Shown in pieces: positions 8,952 to 17,338 of a stretch of DNA of 64,000 nt (positions are counted from its first letter, which is position 1; every line of letters starts with the position of its first letter). The notes beneath the pieces are model-generated. The model did not search any database and was not told where the DNA came from. It saw only the letters and a program-made list of their open reading frames with translations. Location of the stretch: positions 1 to 64,000 of the forward strand of contig BOKF01000002.1 in the NCBI GenBank assembly GCA_016860845.1, given 5' to 3'. Origin of the DNA: Chloroflexota bacterium (GTDB taxonomy: Bacteria > Chloroflexota > Anaerolineae > 4572-78 > J111). The position numbers were made by a program, and so were the translations under genes.

Positions 8952-9994
8952 CTGAAACAACGCAAGCAAATAAACGTATCTGGGTTTATTTGGAGCAAGA
9001 GGAAGGCCAGGCCCATCCGGTTTCGTGGGAGCTGCTGGGCGCGGCGCAACGCCTGGCTGTTGACGTGCCAGGCAGCGTGGTCGAAGGGGTGCTGCTAGGA
9101 GACAACGTGGCGCACATTGCCGAGGAAGCCTTTCGCTACGGAGCCAGCCGGGTTTACCTGATTGACGATCCGGTGTTGGGCGTTTACCGGAATTTGCCCT
9201 ACGGGTTTGGCATCAGCAACCTGGTCCAAAAGTATCAGCCGGAAATCTTCCTGGTTGGGGCGACGACATTGGGCCGGGGCCTGGCCAGCGTCATCGCCAC
9301 CCGGGTGCAAACCGGCCTGACCGCTGACTGTACCGAACTGACCATTGACCCGGACAAGAAAATCCTGGCCGCCACCCGGCCCACCTTTGGCGGCAATTTG
9401 ATGGCGACCATTCTCTGCCAGAAACAGCGGCCGCAGATGGCCACGGTCCGCCCGCGAGTGCTGCCAACACCCCAGCCGCTGCCCCAGGCCAGCGGCGAAC
9501 TGATCCGCGAACCTTTGGGCATGAGCGAAGCCGAAGTCGCAGTCAAGCTGGTCCGCTTTATGCCAGCCGATACCGAAGAGCGGCTCAACCTTGAATATGC
9601 CGATGTAATCGTTTCCGGCGGGCGGGGTGTCGGCGACCCGGCCGGCTTCAAATTACTGGAAGAGCTGGCCGGCTTACTGGGCGGCGTTGTTGGGGCTTCG
9701 CGGCCGGTGGTAGATGCCGGCTGGGTTTCCTACGCGCACCAGGTTGGCCAGACCGGCAAGACCGTGCGGCCCAAACTGTACATCGCCGCCGGGATTTCCG
9801 GCGCTATCCAGCATCGCGTGGGGATGAGCGGCTCTAATTTTATCCTGGCTATCAACAGCGATCCCCAGGCGCCCATTTTCCAGGTGGCCGACCTGGGTTT
9901 AGTGGGCGACCTCTACCAGGTGATCCCGGAGCTGATCAACCAGGTCAAAACTGCTCGGCAGTCTCAGCCAGAACAAGGAGGCCAGCATGTCTGA
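8948..9994 (+). CDS. fixB: Electron transfer flavoprotein alpha subunit, FixB/EtfA
   Basis: A 348-residue alpha subunit with an N-terminal ETF domain and the C-terminal FAD-binding domain ([12 protein letters not shown]; later [32 protein letters not shown]), the classical ETF alpha signature. It overlaps fixA by ATGA and fixC by eight bases, indicating translational coupling. Length is normal. Whether this pair bifurcates cannot be read from sequence alone; the presence of fixC and fixX beside it favours the bifurcating FixABCX type. Confidence 0.93.
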   Translation: MTETTQANKRIWVYLEQEEGQAHPVSWELLGAAQRLAVDVPGSVVEGVLLGDNVAHIAEEAFRYGASRVYLIDDPVLGVYRNLPYGFGISNLVQKYQPEIFLVGATTLGRGLASVIATRVQTGLTADCTELTIDPDKKILAATRPTFGGNLMATILCQKQRPQMATVRPRVLPTPQPLPQASGELIREPLGMSEAEVAVKLVRFMPADTEERLNLEYADVIVSGGRGVGDPAGFKLLEELAGLLGGVVGASRPVVDAGWVSYAHQVGQTGKTVRPKLYIAAGISGAIQHRVGMSGSNFILAINSDPQAPIFQVADLGLVGDLYQVIPELINQVKTARQSQPEQGGQHV

Positions 9995-11303
9995 GAAATT
10001 AGTTTTTGATGCCATTGTTGTGGGAGGTGGTCCGGCCGGGATAGCTGCCGCGATTACGATGGCTAAAGGGGGCCTGAAGGTGATTTTGATCGAGCGGGGC
10101 CGTTTTGCCGGGGCCAAGAATTTCTTTGGCGGGGTGCTCTATACCCACGCCCTGGCCGACTGTCTGCCTGATTATTGGGAGCGCCGCCCACCTTTTGAGC
10201 GGCCAGTGACCGAGCAGGGTTATTGGCTGCTCTCCCCCGATAGTGTGGTGCGCTTTATGCACAAGAGCGAGCATTACAAGCAGGAGCCGGCCGACGCTTA
10301 CACCGCCCTGCGCGCCCAATTCGACGGCTGGTTTGCCCAGCAGGCCGCCAGCCTGGGCGTCCTAGTCATTACTAAAACAACGGTGACCGAGTGTATTCGG
10401 GATGGCCGGGGGCGGGTCAGCGGGGTCAAGACCGACCGGCCTGACGGCGAGGTTTACGCGCCGCTGGTCATCCTGGCCGAGGGCGTGAATAACTTGCTGA
10501 CCCAGCAGTTGGGGCTGGCCAAAGCCGACTTACCGCCGCGTTTTGTGGCTTTAGCGGTTAAAGAAGTGATCGGCCTGCCGGCCAAGGAGATCGAAGCTCG
10601 CTTCGGCCTGGCCGGCGCGAAAGAAGGGGTGGCCATTGACATTTTTGGCGACGCTACCCTGGGTCTGCCCGGCACCGCTTTTATCTACACCGATAAAAAC
10701 GCCATTTCGATTGGGGCAGGTCTGCTGCTGGAAGAGTTTGTACACCATAAACTGCGTCCCTACGAAGTATTGGCCCGCTTCAAAAATCATCCGGTCGTCC
10801 GGCCTTATCTGGCCGGGGGCGAGTCACTGGAATACGGGGCGCACCTGATCCCCGAAATGGGCTACAACCGCATGCCGGCTTTAGCCGCCGATGGAGTCAT
10901 GGTAGCCGGCGACGCGGCGGGAATGGTGGATGCGCTCCACCGCGAGGGCACTAACTTGGCTATGACCGCCGGCCGGCTGGCCGGGGAGACCGCTCTGGAA
11001 GCGCATCGCCAAAGTGATTTCTCTGCCGGATTTTTGAAACAGTACCGCCGCCGGCTGGAAGAGAGCTTCGTCTTAAAGGACTTGAAGCAGTATCGCCGCA
11101 TGACCGATTTTCTCGACAGCACGCCCTATTTTATGAAGACATACGTCAATTATCTGAATGAGGCCGCGCTACGCTATTTCACCGCGCACGGCATCCCCAA
11201 ACGGACGATGGAAAAGGAAATTATGGGCATGCTCTTTGAGCGCCGCTCCTTCTTTGGGGTGGCCCGCGATATGTTGAAATTACTGCAAGGGATGCGAGGT
11301 TAG
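9987..11303 (+). CDS. fixC: FAD-dependent ETF:quinone oxidoreductase-like protein FixC
   Basis: A 438-residue flavoprotein with the Rossmann motif VVGGGPAGIAAAI at residues 9-21 and the second FAD contact VMVAGDAAGMVD near residue 305. In FixABCX complexes this subunit passes high-potential electrons toward quinone while ferredoxin is reduced. AAGGAGG precedes the ATG by four bases. It sits between fixB and fixX, the standard gene order. It lacks the long C-terminal ferredoxin part of mitochondrial ETF-QO, as expected when FixX is separate. Confidence 0.92.
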   Translation: MSEKLVFDAIVVGGGPAGIAAAITMAKGGLKVILIERGRFAGAKNFFGGVLYTHALADCLPDYWERRPPFERPVTEQGYWLLSPDSVVRFMHKSEHYKQEPADAYTALRAQFDGWFAQQAASLGVLVITKTTVTECIRDGRGRVSGVKTDRPDGEVYAPLVILAEGVNNLLTQQLGLAKADLPPRFVALAVKEVIGLPAKEIEARFGLAGAKEGVAIDIFGDATLGLPGTAFIYTDKNAISIGAGLLLEEFVHHKLRPYEVLARFKNHPVVRPYLAGGESLEYGAHLIPEMGYNRMPALAADGVMVAGDAAGMVDALHREGTNLAMTAGRLAGETALEAHRQSDFSAGFLKQYRRRLEESFVLKDLKQYRRMTDFLDSTPYFMKTYVNYLNEAALRYFTAHGIPKRTMEKEIMGMLFERRSFFGVARDMLKLLQGMRG

Positions 11304-11304
11304 C

Positions 11305-11640
11305 ATGGCTGAAAGAAAACATTACCCTTTAGACCCTGAAGTGGAAGCCAGCCTGCCCCACGTCAATGTTGACGATATGGTGGCTGCGCTGAAATATTAT
11401 GTGGATGAGGATTTTGCGCATCTCTGGATTAAGGACCATCAGGTTTGCAGCCAATGTCAGGGCCGGCCCTGTCTTTACTTTTGCCCCGTCGGTGTCTACC
11501 AGTTAGACCGGCAGGGCAAAGTGATGGTAGGGTACCAGGCCTGTGTGGAGTGTGGTAGCTGCCGGGTGGGCTGTCCCTTCAACAACATTGGCTGGGCGCT
11601 GCCGCGTGGGGGGTACGGGGTGGCCTACAAATTTGGCTAA
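11305..11640 (+). CDS. fixX: Ferredoxin-like protein FixX
   Basis: A 111-residue small iron-sulfur protein. Cysteines occur as VCSQCQGRPCLYFCP near residues 49-60 and CVECGSCRVGCP near 80-92, enough for one or two [4Fe-4S] clusters. It is the usual electron partner bound to FixC. It starts two bases after the fixC stop. The last operon gene before a hairpin-rich gap; the low-potential electrons are inferred to serve the RACo/corrinoid genes downstream. Confidence 0.9.
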   Translation: MAERKHYPLDPEVEASLPHVNVDDMVAALKYYVDEDFAHLWIKDHQVCSQCQGRPCLYFCPVGVYQLDRQGKVMVGYQACVECGSCRVGCPFNNIGWALPRGGYGVAYKFG

Positions 11641-11647
11641 CAGAAAA

Positions 11648-11708
11648 GCAGGGTAGCAAGATGGCAGGGTAGCAGGTTTTTTCTGCGACCTGCTACTTTG
11701 CTACCCTG
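11648..11708. repeat. Nested inverted repeat, CAGGGTAGCA family
   Basis: CAGGGTAGC (11649-11657) pairs with GCTACCCTG (11700-11708), and GTAGCAGGT (11669-11677) pairs with ACCTGCTAC (11688-11696), giving a two-part hairpin just after fixX. A T-run lies in the loop, not after the stem, so it is a weak terminator candidate. It looks like an interspersed palindromic repeat; a CAGGGTAGC word recurs at about 14148. Confidence 0.6.
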
Positions 11709-11733
11709 TTACTTTGTAACAGGAGAGAAGATC

Positions 11734-12033
11734 ATGCACGAGACCGCAATTCAACAGTTGGATCGAGCGGCATTGACGCTCATCCAGGCCCTGGATCAAT
11801 ATAGCGAGGAACTTAAACCGTATCTGGAAGGTGATCAACTGGAGTCACTCCAGCGAGATGTAGTCAACCTGCGACGGGCGCTGTTGGGCCTGCAGATGGG
11901 TCCGCTCTACTGGGAAACTCCCGCCGAAATTGTCGAGAAGGTAGTCAACAGTGAGGCGCTGCCAATAGCGGACGCCGCGGCGCGCGCTGCCGAAATGTTG
12001 CAGCAACGCCAAAACGATACAGATAAAGCGTAA
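11734..12033 (+). CDS. Small helical protein of unknown function
   Basis: This 99-residue protein is not recognised. It is predicted mostly helical and acidic, with a LESLQRDVVNLRRALLGLQ stretch that could form an amphipathic helix, and has no cysteines or membrane segments. The ATG at 11734 has AGGAGAG seven bases upstream; an earlier in-frame ATG lies in the hairpin repeat and is unlikely. It lies between the fix operon and the RACo gene and could be the tail of the fix transcript. Confidence 0.65.
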   Translation: MHETAIQQLDRAALTLIQALDQYSEELKPYLEGDQLESLQRDVVNLRRALLGLQMGPLYWETPAEIVEKVVNSEALPIADAAARAAEMLQQRQNDTDKA

Positions 12034-12074
12034 GGCCATTAACACAAATCCCCAAAAGCGAATAGCAGCCTTCC

Positions 12075-12210
12075 GATGACAAATGTCACTGAGGAATGGC
12101 GAGCCTTGTCACTATTTTTTGGCGATGAGTTATATTAAACTCTCCTTGAACATTTGTGTTAGGCTAATGTCCCGCTTTCTATCCTACCTCTAACCCCCAC
12201 CATTTAGCCT
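12075..12210 (+). promoter_or_regulatory. Repeated promoter/leader region, copy 2 (RACo/corrinoid operon)
   Basis: Block A (12075-12142) repeats copy 1: dyad TGACA-AA-TGTCA, TTGTCA at 12106-12111 and TATATT at 12131-12136 with the same 19-base spacing. Block B (12153-12210) follows after only 10 bases. It ends 80 bases before the RACo start. Identity with 7752-7930 is far above chance and fits coordinated expression of the electron-transfer and methyl-transfer operons. Confidence 0.7.
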
Positions 12211-12290
12211 CGTTTTCTACTATCAGAGTAGTCACTTGGATTGAAGGCAATACTAAGCAGCAGGTCACTTAACAGAGCGGAGACAGACTG

Positions 12291-14156
12291 ATGCCTACCC
12301 TTGTGTCCCAGACCTGCGAGGTTGATTTTGAGCCAATCGGCAAGCGGGTTGAGGTACTTCGTAATACAACGCTGCTTGAGGCGGCCCAACAAGCCGGACT
12401 GGCCCTGTCATCGGCCTGCGGTGGGGTGGGGAACTGCGGTCAGTGCCGGATTGCGGTGCTGGAAGGCCAGGTATCCTCCCCTACCCTGGATGAAGATTAC
12501 ATCCTGACCGAAGCAGAATTACTGAACGGGGAACGGTTAGCTTGCAGCACTCAGGTTCAGAGTCACCTCAAGGTTCATGTCCCCAAGAGTTCCCTCATCA
12601 CCGAACAGCGTCTGCAACTGGGGGGCGAGGCCGGCGCGCTGACGCTCGATCCGCTCATCCAGACCTACCGGATTGAAGCGCCGCCCCCCACCCTGCACGA
12701 CCCTCGCTCAGACTTGGAACGTATTACAGCCGCTCTAATCAAGCTTCAGAGCGAAACCGATCTGGTGGCGGAACCCGCCGTTATCCGCCAGATGACCCCC
12801 CTCGCCCGCCAGCACAACTGGCGTTTGACTGTCTACCTGCGCGGAGCTGAAATTGTTGGTCTGGCCCCGCCCGAATCAGCACCAGTTGGTCTGGCTGTTG
12901 ACCTGGGGACGACCAAAATCGCGGCCAGCCTGGTTGATTTAGTGACCGGCGCAGAACTGGCCGTGGCCGGCGCCTTGAATCCACAGATTGGCTACGGCGA
13001 AGATGTGATCAGCCGCCTGACTTATGCGCACCGCAACCCTGAAGGGGCTTCTTTCCTGGCTCTGAAGGTCAGGGAAACATTGGATGATCTGCTGGGCCAG
13101 TTAACCGCCCAGGCGGATATTAAGCGGACCCAGGTAGCCGATGTCTGCATTGTCGGCAACACGGCCATGACCCACCTGCTGGTAGAACTGCCCATCCAAC
13201 AACTTGCGGTAGCTCCTTATGTTGCTGCAACGAATGCCGCCATTGATCTGAAAGCCCGTGATTTGGGCCTGGCCACTGCCCCTGGCGCCTACGTCCATGT
13301 ACTACCCTGTATCGGCGGCTTTGTCGGCGCTGACCACGTGGCCATGATTCTGGCCAGCGGTCTTGACCAAACCGAGCGCACCACGCTCGGCATAGACATC
13401 GGCACCAACACCGAAATTGTGCTGGCCAAACCAGGCGAGTTCTGCCTCACCTCAGCGTCATGTGCCTCCGGTCCGGCCTTTGAGGGGGCGCATATTAGCG
13501 ATGGCATGCGAGCTGCGTCCGGGGCCATTGAAGCGGTCAGCCTGACCGAGACCGGCCTGACTCTCAAAACCGTAGATAGTGCACTGCCCGTGGGGTTGTG
13601 CGGTTCCGGCATTATTGATGGAGTGGCTGAACTGCGCCGCTGGAAGCTGATCAACGAGCGCGGGCGCTTTGACCGGCAGCACGAGCGGGTGCGCAACGGC
13701 CGCCATGGGGCGGAATTTCTACTGGTTCCAGAAGGTCAGAGTGGCAGCGGGCGCGATGTGGTGATTACCCAAAATGATGTCAACGAAATCCAACTGGCTA
13801 AAGGGGCCATTCGGGCCGGGCTGGAGGTCCTCCTGGAAGCCACCGTTACTCCGCCTGAAGAAGTGCAGGAAGTCATCATTGCCGGGGCATTTGGTTCATT
13901 CCTTAAGGTACACAGCGCCCTTGATATGGGGCTGCTGCCCCGGCTGCCGCATGCCCGCTACCGGCAGGTTGGCAACGCGGCGGTGGTCGGCGCCCGCTGG
14001 GCCTTGTTGTCCCGCCAGGTGCGGGAACGCGCCCGGAAAATTGCGAGCCGGACTAACTACCTGGAATTAACGACCTATCCCAAGTTTAACCGGCATTTTG
14101 CCGTGGGGATGCTGTTTCCCTCTCTTAATGAACACGAGAGAAGCGCAACAGGGTAG
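12291..14156 (+). CDS. RACo-like reductive activator of corrinoid proteins (2Fe-2S + ASKHA ATPase)
   Basis: A 621-residue protein of the RACo/DUF4445 family. The N-terminus is a plant-type [2Fe-2S] ferredoxin domain (SACGGVGNCGQCRIAVLEG and a later ACSTQ cysteine). A middle linker precedes an ASKHA fold with phosphate loops VDLGTTKIA near 204 and GIDIGTNTEIV near 366. Known members use ATP to reduce inactive Co(II) corrinoid to Co(I). The adjacent corrinoid protein gene is the obvious client, and the FixABCX set is a plausible electron source. It is preceded by the repeated promoter copy 2. Confidence 0.9.
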   Translation: MPTLVSQTCEVDFEPIGKRVEVLRNTTLLEAAQQAGLALSSACGGVGNCGQCRIAVLEGQVSSPTLDEDYILTEAELLNGERLACSTQVQSHLKVHVPKSSLITEQRLQLGGEAGALTLDPLIQTYRIEAPPPTLHDPRSDLERITAALIKLQSETDLVAEPAVIRQMTPLARQHNWRLTVYLRGAEIVGLAPPESAPVGLAVDLGTTKIAASLVDLVTGAELAVAGALNPQIGYGEDVISRLTYAHRNPEGASFLALKVRETLDDLLGQLTAQADIKRTQVADVCIVGNTAMTHLLVELPIQQLAVAPYVAATNAAIDLKARDLGLATAPGAYVHVLPCIGGFVGADHVAMILASGLDQTERTTLGIDIGTNTEIVLAKPGEFCLTSASCASGPAFEGAHISDGMRAASGAIEAVSLTETGLTLKTVDSALPVGLCGSGIIDGVAELRRWKLINERGRFDRQHERVRNGRHGAEFLLVPEGQSGSGRDVVITQNDVNEIQLAKGAIRAGLEVLLEATVTPPEEVQEVIIAGAFGSFLKVHSALDMGLLPRLPHARYRQVGNAAVVGARWALLSRQVRERARKIASRTNYLELTTYPKFNRHFAVGMLFPSLNEHERSATG

Positions 14157-14230
14157 CGGACTTCGTCCTGCCCAGTTACAAGGGGCCTTTGACCCAGGCT
14201 CAAGCCGAAGGATTGTAAAATCATATCTAT

Positions 14231-14262
14231 CTGACTACTGATTACTGACGACTGACTACTGT
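14231..14262. repeat. Short direct-repeat tract, GACTACTG family
   Basis: The words GACTACTG, ATTACTG, ACGACTG, ACTACTG follow one another between the RACo and methyltransferase genes. It looks like a low-complexity interspersed repeat and no coding role is visible. Confidence 0.45.
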
Positions 14263-14281
14263 CTTTTTAAGGAGCAAGCCT

Positions 14282-15094
14282 ATGGAAATAATCGGCGAAA
14301 AAATTAACGGCACGCGCAAACGGGTCGCCCAGGCTATTGCCGAGCGGGATGCCGGTTTTATCCGCGACTTGGCCTGCAAGCAAGCCGAGGCGGGTTCGGC
14401 CTGGCTCGACGTCAACGCCGGGACCCATCCCAAGCAAGAAGCGGATGACCTGGTTTGGTTGATTGAGAATGTACAGGCTGTGGTTGACACGCCCCTCTGC
14501 CTGGACAGCGCCAACCCCGAGGCCCTGGCTGTGGCTATTAAGGCCGTCAATAAAACCCCCATGATCAACTCGATCAGCGGCGAGCCGCAGCGCCTGGAAG
14601 GGATTCTGCCCTTGGTGGCCGAGTACGGGTGTCGCGTTATTGCCCTGGCGATGGGGGAGAAGAAGATCCCGGAGACGACGGCAGCGCGGGTAACTATGGT
14701 GCACAAAGTAATGGAGGTCGCCCGGCTGGCCGGTATCCCTGACGAGCACATCTACATTGACCCGCTGGCGATGACCATCAGTACCAATATCCAAAGCGGA
14801 TCAATTTTTCTGGAGACCATGCGGGTGGTCGGTGAAGCCTATCCGGCGGTTCACTTTACCGCCGGTTTGAGCAATATTTCTTTTGGCTTGCCGGCTCGCT
14901 CTTACGTTAACAGGGCCTTTTTAACGCTGGCTTTGGCGGCCGGCCTGGACAGCGCCATTCTTGATCCTTTAGACCGGGAACTGCGGGCCACGCTGCTGGC
15001 GGCTGAGCTGGTTTTGGGGCGTGATCGTCACTGTCTTAACTACACGCGGGCTTATCGGGCCGGCGCGTTTGATAGCGCAAAGGACAAGGCGTAG
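14282..15094 (+). CDS. Methyltetrahydrofolate:corrinoid methyltransferase (AcsE/MtgA-like)
   Basis: A 270-residue pterin-binding TIM-barrel protein with the family features GEKINGT at the N-terminus, WLDVNAGT, the CLDSANP strand, MINSISGE and YIDPLAM, which carry pterin-contacting Asp/Asn residues. It should move the methyl group between the corrinoid protein and tetrahydrofolate, i.e. the MT2 role in a demethylation pathway. AAGGAGC lies upstream of the ATG at 14282. The corrinoid protein follows 158 bases later across a palindromic repeat. Length matches AcsE-type enzymes, so no truncation. Confidence 0.9.
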   Translation: MEIIGEKINGTRKRVAQAIAERDAGFIRDLACKQAEAGSAWLDVNAGTHPKQEADDLVWLIENVQAVVDTPLCLDSANPEALAVAIKAVNKTPMINSISGEPQRLEGILPLVAEYGCRVIALAMGEKKIPETTAARVTMVHKVMEVARLAGIPDEHIYIDPLAMTISTNIQSGSIFLETMRVVGEAYPAVHFTAGLSNISFGLPARSYVNRAFLTLALAAGLDSAILDPLDRELRATLLAAELVLGRDRHCLNYTRAYRAGAFDSAKDKA

Positions 15095-15167
15095 GAAATT
15101 TTGCTTTCTACATCATAGTTACAAAGGAATCCGTTACGAAGCTTCGACTTCAGCACCAGCGATGAAA

Positions 15168-15232
15168 AGCCCTCACCCCGTCGCTGGCGCGACTCCCCTC
15201 TCCCAGTGGGAGAGGGGTTGGGGGTGAGGGCT
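15168..15232. repeat. GC-rich palindromic interspersed element (host copy)
   Basis: Outer arms AGCCCTCACCCC (15168-15179) and GGGGTGAGGGCT (15221-15232) enclose a second hairpin, CCCCTCTCCCA / TGGGAGAGGGG (15195-15205, 15207-15217). It lies in the gap before the corrinoid protein gene. Related elements occur in frame inside several element genes (near 23.97, 24.72, 60.53, 62.13 and 63.57 kb). Confidence 0.8.
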
Positions 15233-15252
15233 ATTTACAAAGGAGTAAGTTT

Positions 15253-15882
15253 ATGTCACAACAACTTATCGAAGCCATCACCGATATGAGAGAGGATGAT
15301 GCGCTAAAAATTACCGACCAAATGCTCCAGAGTGGGACCAATCCGCTCGATGTCCTCGAAGCCTGCCGCCAGGCGATGGACATCATCGGCAAACGGTTTG
15401 AGGAAGGGACCTGTTTTATCCCGGAATTGATTTTTGCCGGAGAAATGCTGAAGGAGATTGCCGGCAAAGTCAAGCCGCTGGTACAGGAGCAGGTCGGAAC
15501 AACGGCAAAGCGGGGCAAGGTAGTCTTGGGCACGGTGCAAGGAGATATTCATGATATTGCCAAAGACATTGTGGTCTTTATGCTGGACATCAACGGCTTT
15601 GAAGTCACCGATTTGGGTGTAGACGTGCCGCCAGCCAAGTTTGTGGAGGCAACCCAAGAAACAGGGGCCACCGTGGTGGGCTTGAGTGGTTTTCTAACCC
15701 TGGCTTACGACCCCATGAAAGAAACTGTCGAGGCCCTAAAAGCGGCCGGCCTGGACAAGGTCAAGGTGATGATTGGCGGCGGCCAAGTTGATGATCAAAT
15801 TCGCCGGTACACCGGAGCCGATGCCTTTGGGCGCGATGCGATGGCGGCCGTGTCCCTGGCCAAACAATGGATAGGAGGCTGA
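15253..15882 (+). CDS. Corrinoid (B12-binding) methyl carrier protein
   Basis: A 209-residue two-domain carrier: an N-terminal helical cap domain (about 1-85) and a Rossmann-like cobalamin domain with GDIHDIAKDIV near residues 98-108, where His is the cobalt lower ligand. The usual DxHxxG has Ala in the Gly place. GLSGFLT and MIGGGQV match the remaining cobalamin-contact motifs. It carries the methyl group between the UroD-family enzyme downstream and the pterin enzyme upstream, and needs RACo for reactivation. AGGAGTAAG precedes the ATG. Confidence 0.92.
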   Translation: MSQQLIEAITDMREDDALKITDQMLQSGTNPLDVLEACRQAMDIIGKRFEEGTCFIPELIFAGEMLKEIAGKVKPLVQEQVGTTAKRGKVVLGTVQGDIHDIAKDIVVFMLDINGFEVTDLGVDVPPAKFVEATQETGATVVGLSGFLTLAYDPMKETVEALKAAGLDKVKVMIGGGQVDDQIRRYTGADAFGRDAMAAVSLAKQWIGG

Positions 15883-15887
15883 TCGCA

Positions 15888-17237
15888 ATGTTTACCAAAC
15901 CTGAAAACTGGAACAAATTAACCCCTAAAGAAAAAATGGAGGCCCGCTTTAATAGCTGGATGTCACTTAACATTGAGTTTGCCAGCCCTGAGAAAGCCCA
16001 GGCGTACAAACAACGGGTCCAGATGATCAAAGATGCCACCTATTTGCAGAAGCCGGAACGTATTCCGATCATCCCGTGGTGGGGTGTTTATCCGGCTGAA
16101 TACGGCGGCATCACCATGCAGGAAGCCATGTATGACTACGACAAGCTGGGCAGGGCCTGGAAAAAGTTCAACGCGGACTTTGAAAACGACGGCCTGGTCA
16201 CGTGCAGTCTGGTGGGGCCGGGTAAGGTTTTTGATATCCTTGATTATAAGCTTTATAACTGGCCTGGCCACGGCACGCCCCCCAATACCTCATACCAGTG
16301 CGTGGAAGGCGAGTACATGACCGGCGACGAGTATGACCTCCTCATCACGGACCCCTCCGGCTACTTTATGCGCTATTACCTGCCGCGCATCTTTGGAGCG
16401 TTGACACCCTGGCAGATGCTGGCGCCCTTTACCGATATTCTAGAACTGCCCTTTGTGGGGCTGGGCTTGATCCCCACCGGTATTCCCCCGGTCCAGCAAG
16501 CTTTCAAAACCTTTTTGGAGGCAGGCCAGGCCGTGATGGAATGGATCTCGGCTATTGGCCCCATTGACGGCTATTCCATGGCCACGTTGGGCGTGCCCAA
16601 TATCATCGGTAGTTTTACCAAGGCTCCGTTTGACGTTCTGGGCGATACCATGCGCGGCACCCGGGCCATTATGCTCGATATGTACCGCCGCCCCGAAAAG
16701 TTGATCGAGGCCATGGAACGAATCGTGCCGATTGCCGTAGAAATGGGTGTGCGTTATGCCACCGTCAGCGATACCCCGATGGTCTTCATTCCCCTGCACA
16801 AGGGAGCCGACGGGTTTATGTCGAACAAGGATTTTGAGAAGTTTTACTGGCCGACCTTAAAAGGAGTGCTGTTGGGCCTGATCAACGAGGGCACCGTCCC
16901 CTATCTGTTTGTGGAGGGCGGCTACAACCAACGCCTGGACATCATTACCGACCCGGATATTCCTGCCGGTCACACCATTTGGATGTTTGACCATACCGAC
17001 ATGAAGGAAGTCAAGAAGAAACTAGGCGGCTGGGCCTGCTTTGGCGGCAACGTGCCGGGTTCGCTGCTGAAAGCGGGAAAACCCCAGGAGATTGAGAACT
17101 ACGTCAAGGAGTTGATTGACGGGGTAGCTCAGGATGGCGGTTATATCCTGGCCAACGGCGCCGTTCTCGATAATACCACTCCCGAAAATTTGCACGCTAT
17201 GCTTGATACGGGTAAAAAATACGGGGTCTATAAGTAG
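15888..17237 (+). CDS. UroD/MtaA-superfamily methyltransferase, probable substrate:corrinoid MT1
   Basis: A 449-residue member of the uroporphyrinogen decarboxylase-like fold, which includes MtaA-type and aryl O-demethylase methyltransferases. It is longer than true HemE and lacks the HemE N-terminal signature, so porphyrin synthesis is unlikely. The C-terminal half has HTIWMFDHTDMKEVKKKLGG and CFGGNVPGSLL, typical of this family's metal/corrinoid face. The start at 15888 is chosen because AGGAGG (15874-15879) sits correctly; an upstream in-frame ATG overlaps that RBS. Placed after corrinoid protein and MT2, it is the likely donor-specific enzyme. The methyl donor (methoxyaromatic or other) is not determinable. 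Confidence 0.85.
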   Translation: MFTKPENWNKLTPKEKMEARFNSWMSLNIEFASPEKAQAYKQRVQMIKDATYLQKPERIPIIPWWGVYPAEYGGITMQEAMYDYDKLGRAWKKFNADFENDGLVTCSLVGPGKVFDILDYKLYNWPGHGTPPNTSYQCVEGEYMTGDEYDLLITDPSGYFMRYYLPRIFGALTPWQMLAPFTDILELPFVGLGLIPTGIPPVQQAFKTFLEAGQAVMEWISAIGPIDGYSMATLGVPNIIGSFTKAPFDVLGDTMRGTRAIMLDMYRRPEKLIEAMERIVPIAVEMGVRYATVSDTPMVFIPLHKGADGFMSNKDFEKFYWPTLKGVLLGLINEGTVPYLFVEGGYNQRLDIITDPDIPAGHTIWMFDHTDMKEVKKKLGGWACFGGNVPGSLLKAGKPQEIENYVKELIDGVAQDGGYILANGAVLDNTTPENLHAMLDTGKKYGVYK

Positions 17238-17250
17238 TAACCTTACCAAA

Positions 17251-17299
17251 CAAAAAGGGCCTTGACGGTCCCAGGATGAGGAGCGTCAAGGCCTTTTTG
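17251..17299 (+). terminator. Intrinsic terminator of the corrinoid operon
   Basis: A strong hairpin: CAAAAAGG(G)CCTTGACG at 17251-17267 pairs with CGTCAAGGCCTTTTTG at 17284-17299 with one bulged G. The A- and T-flanks make it potentially bidirectional. It lies 14 bases after the UroD-family stop. Confidence 0.9.
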
Positions 17300-17338
17300 T
17301 TTATCCAACAATTCTCTTACAAATAAGGAAGACAGTCT

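Noticed and set aside
15888..17237. Genuine uroporphyrinogen decarboxylase (HemE)
   Set aside because: Too long, lacks HemE N-terminal signature, and sits among corrinoid methyl-transfer genes rather than haem genes.
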